From NCBI GenBank assembly GCA_030446745.1, contig JAUJMS010000012.1:1-38233 (forward strand): DNA of 38,233 nt, given 5' to 3'. Shown here one piece after another: positions 32,808 to 38,233 of this stretch; positions within the stretch are counted from its first letter, which is position 1, and each line of letters starts with the position of its first letter. A program made the position numbers and the translations under genes. Source of the stretch: Egibacteraceae bacterium. GTDB lineage: Bacteria > Actinomycetota > Nitriliruptoria > Euzebyales > Egibacteraceae. Below the pieces are notes generated by a model, which searched no databases, was not told the DNA's origin, and was given only the letters and a program-made list of their open reading frames with translations.

Positions 32808-32813
32808 TAGATT
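32808..32813 (+). promoter_or_regulatory. putative -10 box (TAGATT), leaderless start of purL
   Basis: TAGATT plus exactly 7 nt precede GTG 32821, and no Shine-Dalgarno is present. The 50-bp spacer after argR otherwise shows no hairpin, so purL appears to have its own promoter. Confidence 0.55.
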
Positions 32814-32820
32814 CGCCGGC

Positions 32821-35061
32821 GTGAGCGAGGTCCCCGCCCCGGCGCCCAACGCTCCGCAGCTCGCCAAGGAGCTGGGGCTGACCGACGACGAGTACGAGCG
32901 GGTCGTCGCCACGCTCGGGCGGGTGCCGTCGACCGCGGAGCTCGGCACCTACTCGGTGATGTGGTCGGAGCACTGCTCGTACAAGTCGTCGAAGGCCTAC
33001 CTGCGCGAGCTGCCGACCGACGGCCCGGCGATCCTCGTCGGCCCCGGCGAGAACGCCGGCGTCGTCGACGTCGGCGGCGGGCTCGCGGTGACGTTCAAGA
33101 TCGAAAGCCACAACCACCCGAGCTTCGTCGAGCCGTTCCAGGGCGCGGCGACCGGCGTCGGCGGAATCATCCGCGACATCCTCACGATGGGCGCGCGGCC
33201 GGTGGCGCTGCTCGACCCGCTGCGCTTCGGCGACCCGGCCGACGCGCGGACCCGCGCGATCGTCGACGGAGTCGTGCGCGGCATCGGCCACTACGGCAAC
33301 TCGATCGGCGTCGCGACCGTCGGCGGCGAGACGGTGTTCGACCGGCCTACGCCGGCAACCCGCTCGTCAACGTCCTGTGCGTCGGCGTGCTGCCGGCCGA
33401 CGCGATCCAGCGTGCCCGCGCCGAGCGCCCCGGCGACGTCGCCGTGCTCATCGGCCAGCGCACCGGCCGCGACGGGATCGGCGGCGCGTCGGTGCTTGCG
33501 TCGGCCGAGTTCGACGCCGCGGGACTGGACGGCGCGAAGCGGCCCAACGTCCAGGTCGGCGACCCGTTCGCCGGCAAACTGATGGTCGAGAGCTGCCTCC
33601 AGCTGTACGCCGAGGACCTGCTGTCGGGGATCCAGGACATGGGCGCGGCCGGCATCGCCTGCTCCACCGCCGAGATGGCGTCGGCGGCCGGCATGGGGAT
33701 GCGCGTCGACCTCGACCGGGTGCCGCTGCGCGAGCCGTCGATGGACGCCTGGGAGATCCTGTGCTCGGAGTCCCAGGAGCGGATGCTCGCGCTCGTCCGC
33801 CCCGACCGCGTCGAGCGGGTCTTGGCCGTCTGCCGCCGCTGGGGGATCGACGCGACGCCGATCGGCGAGGTGACCGCCGGCGACCGCCTGGTGTTCGTCC
33901 ACCGCGGTGCGGTCGTCCACGACGCGCCCGCGGCGTCGCTGGCCGACGACGGGCCGGTCTACCAGCGCCCCGTCGCGGATTGGGTCCACCCCGACGCCGG
34001 CGAGGACGTCGACGCGGCGCCGCCGCCGGCCGACCTGCACGCCGCGGCGCTGGCGGTGCTGGCCTCGCCCAACGTCGCGTCGCCGCGCTGGGTCACCGAG
34101 CAGTACGACAGCCTCGTCGGCTCGGCGACCGTGCTCGGCCCGGGGGCCGACGCGGCGGTGCTGCGACTGCACGACGGCGCCGGCGAGCTGCCGCCGCCGA
34201 CCGCGCGCGGCGTCGCGGTCGCGGCCGACGGCAACCACCGCTGGTGCGCGCTGGACCCCGCCGCCGGCGCGCGACTGGTCGTCGCCGAGGCGGCGCGCAA
34301 CGTCGCGTGCACTGGGGCGGTGCCGGTCGCGGCGACGAACTGCCTGAACTTCGGCTCGCCGGAACGCCCCGAGATCATGGGCCAGTTCCGCGACGTCGTC
34401 CGCGGGATGGCCGAGGCCTGCCGGGCGCTGGGCACGCCGATCACCGGCGGCAACGTCAGCTTCTACAACCAGACCGGCGCCGTGCCGATCCCCCGACGCC
34501 GGTCGTCGGGGTGCTCGGCACGCTCGACGCCGCCGCCGACGCCGTCGGCGCGGCGTTCGTCGCCCTGGGCGACGCCGTGTTTCTCGTCGGCGCCCCGACG
34601 CGTCCGGGCCTCGGCGGGTCGGAGTACCTCGCCGTCGTCGCGGGGCGGGTCGCGGGCGCCCGCCGGCGGTCGATCTCGACGAGGAGGGCGCGCTGCACCG
34701 GCTGCTCGTGGACGCCGCCGCCGAGGGACTGCTGCGCAGCGCCCACGACGTTAGCGTCGGCGGGCTGGTCGCCACCGTCGTCGAGTCGTGCCTGCCGCGC
34801 CGCCTCGGGGTGCGCCTGACCGCTGAGGACAGCGTCGCCGCGCACCAGTGGCTGTTCAGCGAGTCGCCGACCCGTGTCATCGTCACGACCGACCATGCCG
34901 CGGCCCTGCAGGCGCGATGCGACGACCTCGGGGTGGGCTGCCGCCCGCTGGGCGTCGTCACCGCCGGCCCCGCGATCGAGCTCGGCGGCGTCGTGACGCT
35001 CGACGTCGGGGAGGTCGCCGAGCTCGCCGCGACGGCGCTGCCCCGCGCGCTCGGGGCCTGA
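32821..35061 (+). CDS. purL: phosphoribosylformylglycinamidine synthase subunit PurL (three single-base deletions)
   Basis: PurL is the ATP-dependent large subunit of FGAM synthetase (with PurQ and PurS). Landmarks: [63 protein letters not shown], then [54 protein letters not shown] and AHDVSVGGL. Frame 1 changes to frame 3 near 33347, to frame 2 in the C-run at 34491-34494 (four C where five fit IPPTPVVG), and to frame 1 near 34663. Each is one missing base and each repair restores family sequence. Repaired length is about 747 residues, the expected short form. Assembly error is likely. GTG 32821 is supported by the -10 box. Confidence 0.92.
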
Positions 35062-35065
35062 CCGG

Positions 35066-35605
35066 TCAGGTCCCCGCCGGGTCCATCGTTCCCGACGTCG
35101 GCACGCCGCCGGCCTCGGACAGCGGTGCCGCGTCGCCGCCGCCAGGCAGCGCGGCGCGCTCGATCGCGGCGAGCACCGACTTGCGGTTGCGGTGGGTCGT
35201 CTCGTACTCGGTCAACAGCCGCAGCTCGTCGGTGGACAGCGAGTCGATGCCCGCGATGACCTGCGCCGCCGGCTTGCTGGCGAGCTCTTCGATGTGGCTT
35301 TCGAAGGTCCGCAGGTGCGGGCTGTCGTCGAGGATCGGGGTCCGCGTCGGCTCTTGGACCGTGCCGAGCTGTGACGCCGGGATCTCGCGTTCGACCGCCT
35401 CGATGACCTCGGCCGTGGAGGCGGCTTCGGTCATCGTCGCCGCCGGTGGCGTCACCCCGGGCGGCGCGGTCATCGCCTGGGTGTCCGGTGGCGTCGCCGG
35501 CGGACGCAGCGCGCGCGCCGACGCGTCGAGCAGCTTCGCGGTGAGCGACAGCACCTGGGCGGCGCCGCCCAGCGTGCCGGAGACGACGGTGCGCAGCGTC
35601 GGCAT
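35066..35605 (-). CDS. hypothetical protein with a C-terminal short helical (DUF8129-like) motif
   Basis: A 179-residue protein starting at ATG 35605 with a strong AAGGAGG 5 nt upstream. The N-terminal third (LSLTAKLLDASARALRPPATPPDT) is helical and then Pro/Thr-rich and disordered. The C-terminal part, IAGIDSLSTDELRLLTEYETTHRNRKSVLAAIERA (about 119-153), resembles the short helical domain seen in actinobacterial lipid-droplet-associated and related proteins (sequence shape LT-x-EL-x-x-LL-x-YE-x-x-HxNR). That likeness is my recollection, not a computed match. No signal peptide is seen. It converges with purL, four bases apart, and follows the small gene 35629-35817. Confidence 0.65.
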   Translation of the reverse strand: MPTLRTVVSGTLGGAAQVLSLTAKLLDASARALRPPATPPDTQAMTAPPGVTPPAATMTEAASTAEVIEAVEREIPASQLGTVQEPTRTPILDDSPHLRTFESHIEELASKPAAQVIAGIDSLSTDELRLLTEYETTHRNRKSVLAAIERAALPGGGDAAPLSEAGGVPTSGTMDPAGT

Positions 35606-35628
35606 GAGTCCTCCTTGCACGGGCGCGG

Positions 35629-35817
35629 CTACTGCTGGGTTTGCTGCTGCTCGCGGCGTTGCAGCTCGGCGGCCATCGCCTCGCGCTGTTCCTGCGCCGC
35701 GCTCAGCGCCTCGTCGCTGTCCTCGGTGGCGATGCGCGATTCCTGCTCGTCGACGCGCGCGATGCCGTCGCGCAGCTCCTCGTCGGTGTGCTTGCTGTAG
35801 TCGGTCGGATGCGTCAT
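35629..35817 (-). CDS. small acidic coiled-coil protein of unknown function
   Basis: A 62-residue protein: MTHPTDYSKHTDEELRDGIA, then EQESRIATEDSDEALSAAQEQ and REAMAAELQRREQQQTQQ. It is highly charged and predicted helical, with a Gln-rich tail, and has no membrane segment. ATG 35817 has AAGGAG about 9-10 nt upstream. It lies 23 bp before the ATG of the 179-residue gene and both use Shine-Dalgarno starts, so the two probably share a transcript. I do not recognise a family; it may be a small scaffold or chaperone-like peptide, but this is a guess. Confidence 0.65.
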   Translation of the reverse strand: MTHPTDYSKHTDEELRDGIARVDEQESRIATEDSDEALSAAQEQREAMAAELQRREQQQTQQ

Positions 35818-35872
35818 CGCCACGGGTCTCCTTGCCGCTGGGATCGGCGGAATACCCGGCGCCGGAGTGGGG

Positions 35873-36925
35873 CTAACGCGAGCGTGCGCCGACGCCGGTG
35901 CGCAGCTCGCCGATCCGCGCCGGTCCGGTCGTGGCGCGCGCCAGCGGCGGTGTCGGCCCGTCGCCGCCGGCACCCAGAGCGGCGACGAAGCGGGCAAGCA
36001 CGTCGTCGGCACGCTCGCGGGGGGTCCAGCCGAGCACCTGTCGCGCCCGGTCGGTGGCCATGAGCGGCGCGGCCAGCGCGAGGTCGACCCAGCCCGGCTC
36101 GGTCGGCTGCAGACGGGCGCGCCAACTCAGCGCCGCGCCGGCGCGCAGCAGACCCGGTGACACCGGCAGCAGCCTGGCATCGAGCGCTCGCGCCATCGTC
36201 GGTGGGTCGAGGACGGGGTCAGCCGCGAGGTTGAACGGGCCGCGCGCGTCGCCGGTCACCGCGGCGCGGAACGCCTCGGCCGCGTCGTCGGTGGACAGGC
36301 ACTGCAACACCAGCCGCGGCACGTCCGGCACCACCGGGACGCCGACGCGGCGCAGCAACGCGGTCGGCAAGAACGGGCCCGCGAACAGCCGACGCACGCC
36401 GGTGGCCGCGCTCGGCTTGAACATCAGCCCTGGGCGCAGCCGCACCACGCGGACGTCGGGGTGGCGTTGTTCGAAGGCGTCGAGTTGCCGTTCGGTGGAC
36501 GCTTTGTGGCGCGAGTACACGGACCCGGCGACGCCGCCGGTCGGCCAGTCCTCGTCGACGCCGCGGTCCTTCGGTCCTGGCGAGTAGGCGCCGATCGACG
36601 ACGCGTAGACCACCGCGCCGACGCCCGCGGTCGCGGCGGCCTCGAGCACGCGGCGGGTGCCGACGACGTTCACGCGCCACAGCGCCATCTCGTCGCGCGA
36701 GGGCTGGATCAGCCACGCGAGGTGCACGACGACGTCCGCGCCGGCGAACGCCCCCGAGAGGTCATCGGTGGCGATGTCGAGCGCGGGCCAGTCGACCGCG
36801 TCGGCATGCCACGTGGGACGCCGACGGGCCACGCCCACGATCGTGTCGACGGCGGGATCGGCCACGAGCGCCTCGACGAGGCTCGTCCCGAGGTTGCCGC
36901 TGGCGCCCACGACGACGACTCGCAT
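35873..36925 (-). CDS. NAD-dependent epimerase/dehydratase (extended SDR)
   Basis: A 350-residue extended short-chain dehydrogenase, cytosolic. The nucleotide-binding motif VVVGASGNLGTSLVEAL (4-20), ADVVVHLAWLIQPS, VVYASSIGAYSPGPKDRGV, the catalytic YSRHK (Y-x-x-x-K with Tyr near 147) and VRLRPGLMFKP are all present. Members epimerise or reduce nucleotide sugars, flavonoids or other substrates; the substrate is unknown. The residues near the C-terminus (RAGAALSWRARLQPTEPGW) resemble the NAD-dependent epimerase group common in actinobacteria. ATG 36925 is used; the frame is open upstream but no homology continues. A weak GGCAGG precedes it. It is divergent from the YczE-like gene. Confidence 0.88.
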   Translation of the reverse strand: MRVVVVGASGNLGTSLVEALVADPAVDTIVGVARRRPTWHADAVDWPALDIATDDLSGAFAGADVVVHLAWLIQPSRDEMALWRVNVVGTRRVLEAAATAGVGAVVYASSIGAYSPGPKDRGVDEDWPTGGVAGSVYSRHKASTERQLDAFEQRHPDVRVVRLRPGLMFKPSAATGVRRLFAGPFLPTALLRRVGVPVVPDVPRLVLQCLSTDDAAEAFRAAVTGDARGPFNLAADPVLDPPTMARALDARLLPVSPGLLRAGAALSWRARLQPTEPGWVDLALAAPLMATDRARQVLGWTPRERADDVLARFVAALGAGGDGPTPPLARATTGPARIGELRTGVGARSR

Positions 36926-36963
36926 CGCCGCGAGCCTGCCCTGGCGCCGGCGCGGCCACACCG

Positions 36964-36969
36964 TAGGGT
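36964..36969 (+). promoter_or_regulatory. putative -10 box (TAGGGT), leaderless start of the YczE-like gene
   Basis: TAGGGT plus 8 nt precede ATG 36978, with no Shine-Dalgarno. The 52-bp divergent spacer also serves the epimerase gene. Confidence 0.45.
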
Positions 36970-36977
36970 CGGCCGGG

Positions 36978-37634
36978 ATGATCGCGACCTCCGACGCCCC
37001 GCCGGCCGCCTCGCGCTGGCGCGCCTCGCCGGCGCGGCTGGTGCGCCTGCTCGCCGGGCTGTGGCTGTTCGGCACCGGGGACGCGCTGTTGCTGAGCGCG
37101 GCGCTGGGCAACGCTCCGTGGACGGTGCTCGCCGAGGGCGTCGCGCTGCACACCCCGGTCACCGTCGGCGTCGCGACGCAGCTGATCGGCGTGGTCGTGT
37201 TGTGCGGCTGGCTGCCGCTGCGCGAGCGCCCCGGCCTGGGCACGGTGCTCAACGTCGCGGTCATCGGCGTCGCGATCGACGTGATGCTGTCGCTGTTCGC
37301 GCTGCCGGCAGGGGTCGGGTGGCGCGTCGCCGCGCTGGCCGGCGGCACGGTGCTCGTCGGCGTCGGCAGCGGGCTGTACCTGACCGCCGAGCTGGGGCCC
37401 GGCCCGCGCGACGGCTGGATGACCGGGCTGCACCGGCGTTACGGCTGGCCGCTGGCGCGCGTGCGTGCCGCGATCGAGCTGTCGGTGCTCGCGCTGGGCG
37501 CCGCCCTCGGCGGCACCGTCGGGGCGGGCACGATCGTCTTCGCGGTGCTCATCGGCCCAGCCGTCGGTGCGGCGGTGCGCGTGCTCGGCCGCCGCCCCGC
37601 CGACGCCGCGACGGTCGGGGCGCCTCGCGCGTAA
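36978..37634 (+). CDS. YczE/YyaS/YitT-type integral membrane protein
   Basis: A 218-residue protein with about five hydrophobic helices (23-45, 62-82, 88-110, 117-135, 160-185). Characteristic segments: RLLAGLWLFGTGDALLLSAALGNAPWTVLAEGVA, TQLIGVVVLCGWLPLRERPGLGTVLNV, and GLYLTAELGPGPRDGWMTGLHRR, which is the diagnostic GxGPRDGLM-like motif of the YczE family. Members are membrane proteins of unknown biochemical role; in Bacillus the homologue sits near regulators and surfactant genes. ATG 36978 follows the TAGGGT box. A short AT-richer spacer with direct repeats leads to the next gene. Confidence 0.85.
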   Translation: MIATSDAPPAASRWRASPARLVRLLAGLWLFGTGDALLLSAALGNAPWTVLAEGVALHTPVTVGVATQLIGVVVLCGWLPLRERPGLGTVLNVAVIGVAIDVMLSLFALPAGVGWRVAALAGGTVLVGVGSGLYLTAELGPGPRDGWMTGLHRRYGWPLARVRAAIELSVLALGAALGGTVGAGTIVFAVLIGPAVGAAVRVLGRRPADAATVGAPRA

Positions 37635-37639
37635 CTCCG

Positions 37640-37672
37640 GTAAGGTTACGGCGAGACGTAAAGTTACGGAGA
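37640..37672 (+). repeat. two 15-bp direct repeats with an 18-bp period, upstream of the AAA+ ATPase
   Basis: GTAAGGTTACGGCGA (37640-37654) and GTAAAGTTACGGAGA (37658-37672) match in 13 of 15 positions. GTAAC (37631-37635) also forms an inverted pair with GTTAC (37645-37649). The second copy contains the Shine-Dalgarno region (cggagattgg) of the ATPase. Possible operator. Confidence 0.65.
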
Positions 37673-37676
37673 TTGG

Positions 37677-38233
37677 ATGGCGCGCAGCCCGGAGAGCAAC
37701 CCGTTCACTCCAGGCTTCGGCAACCTCCCACGCGTCTTCGCGGGACGCAAGGCCGAGTTCAGCGACCTCGAGCTCATGGTGGGCCGCTTGGCGGCCGGCG
37801 TGTACGAGCAGCCGCGGCTGGTGACCGGCGACCGCGGGGTCGGCAAGACGACCCTGCTGCGGGAGTTCGAAGAGGAACAGACCGAAGCCGGCCGCTGGGT
37901 CGTTCGTGTCGCCGCGACGCGCGGTGACGCGGTGATCCGCAGGCTGGCCCGCCAGCTGGGCGCCGTGCTTGAGGAGCGCGACGCCCGCGTAGGACTGTCC
38001 CGGAAGGCCGCCGCCGCGCTCGGTCGCCTGTCCGGGGTCGAGGTGGCCGGCGTGGGCGTGCAGCTCAACCCTCGCCAAGCCGGCCCCGACGACCGGGCCG
38101 CACAGCTCGCGGACCTGCTCGGCAACGTCGGCGAGCTCGCCCGCGAACAGCACACCGTGATCCTCCTGCTCGTCGACGAGGCGCAGAACATCAGCACGCC
38201 CGCGATCGCCGACCTGTTCTTCGCGATCCAGGA
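37677..38233 (+). CDS. AAA+ ATPase (ORC/Cdc6-like ATP-binding protein), N-terminal part
   Basis: The first 185 residues of an AAA+ protein running off the right edge. Pattern: NPFTPGFGNLPRVFAGRKAEF (8-28), Walker A GDRGVGKTTLL (51-61), then LLREFEEEQ, GRWVVRVAATRGDA, and Walker B VILLLVDEAQN (about 161-171) with the catalytic Glu in DEAQ. Such STAND/ORC-like ATPases occur in regulators, antiphage and mobile-element genes as well as in unannotated chromosomal proteins. The fold alone does not fix a role and the C-terminal domain is outside the window. ATG 37677 has GGAG 6-9 nt upstream, within the second direct repeat. DNA composition is like that of its neighbours. Confidence 0.8.
   Translation, partial: MARSPESNPFTPGFGNLPRVFAGRKAEFSDLELMVGRLAAGVYEQPRLVTGDRGVGKTTLLREFEEEQTEAGRWVVRVAATRGDAVIRRLARQLGAVLEERDARVGLSRKAAAALGRLSGVEVAGVGVQLNPRQAGPDDRAAQLADLLGNVGELAREQHTVILLLVDEAQNISTPAIADLFFAIQ

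Noticed and set aside
33340..33352. Programmed ribosomal frameshifting in purL, purA or purD
   Set aside because: The break points lack a slippery heptamer with a downstream pseudoknot, differ in direction and number, and PurA, PurD and PurL are not known to use frameshifting. Indel errors explain them better.
35066..35817. A toxin-antitoxin pair (two short adjacent genes)
   Set aside because: The 179-residue and 62-residue products do not match toxin or antitoxin folds I recognise, and the spacing and sizes are not typical.

Overview
This is a window of very GC-rich, almost gap-free DNA from a chromosome that most resembles an actinobacterium (Actinomycetota). The evidence is gene-level. 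There are many GTG starts and many ATGA, GTGA or TAGTG stop/start overlaps. There is a separate PurS subunit, an argCJBD-argR cluster, a short-form PurL, and an operator of the TTGCAT-N4-ATGCAA type known from mycobacterial ArgR. Several genes carry a TAnnnT box 7-8 nt before the start codon and no Shine-Dalgarno sequence, which is typical of leaderless actinobacterial transcription. I cannot place the organism below phylum; a deep-branching lineage is possible.

Layout. 1-5433: end of clpB, an HPP membrane protein, two tandem paralogous small genes on the minus strand, a thioesterase, and a tightly overlapped trio (Cys/Met-metabolism PLP enzyme, degenerate alpha/beta hydrolase, SGNH hydrolase). 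5430-9102 (minus): an NTP-transferase and CDP-glycerol glycerophosphotransferase pair, likely for a cell-envelope polymer, then a flavin-type oxidase-like protein and a DUF2090 aldolase-like protein. 9294-9860: GlsB/YeaQ-type membrane protein and dodecin. 9861-24162: most of a purine biosynthesis region (purA, purD, purB, purE on minus, purC, purS, purQ). It is interrupted by an alcohol dehydrogenase, an ABC transporter pair, acylphosphatase, unknown membrane proteins and a large secreted ceramidase-like enzyme. 24152-27870 (minus): a heterodimeric ABC exporter preceded by a 25-codon leader ORF. 28005-32770: an ARG box followed by argC-argJ-argB-argD-argR, each overlapping the next. 32821-35061: purL. 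35066-38233: small acidic proteins, an NAD-dependent epimerase, a YczE-like membrane protein and the start of an AAA+ ATPase with repeats in its promoter.

How the genes work together. PurC, PurS, PurQ, PurL, PurE, PurB, PurD and PurA cover most steps from phosphoribosylamine to adenylosuccinate; purF, purM, purN/T and purH are not here. The arg genes convert N-acetylglutamate to ornithine and encode their own repressor; argF, argG and argH are not here.

Data quality. Five genes (clpB, the thioesterase, purA, purD, purL) are split by about eleven single- or two-base indels, while the protein motifs on both sides remain intact. I read these as sequencing or assembly errors rather than pseudogenes. 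I found no tRNA, rRNA, CRISPR array, insertion sequence or phage module. Most of the window is housekeeping. The least explained items are the secreted ceramidase-like gene inside the purine cluster, the leader ORF beside the ARG box, the hydrolase without its catalytic Ser and His, and the repeat-flanked start of the AAA+ ATPase gene.
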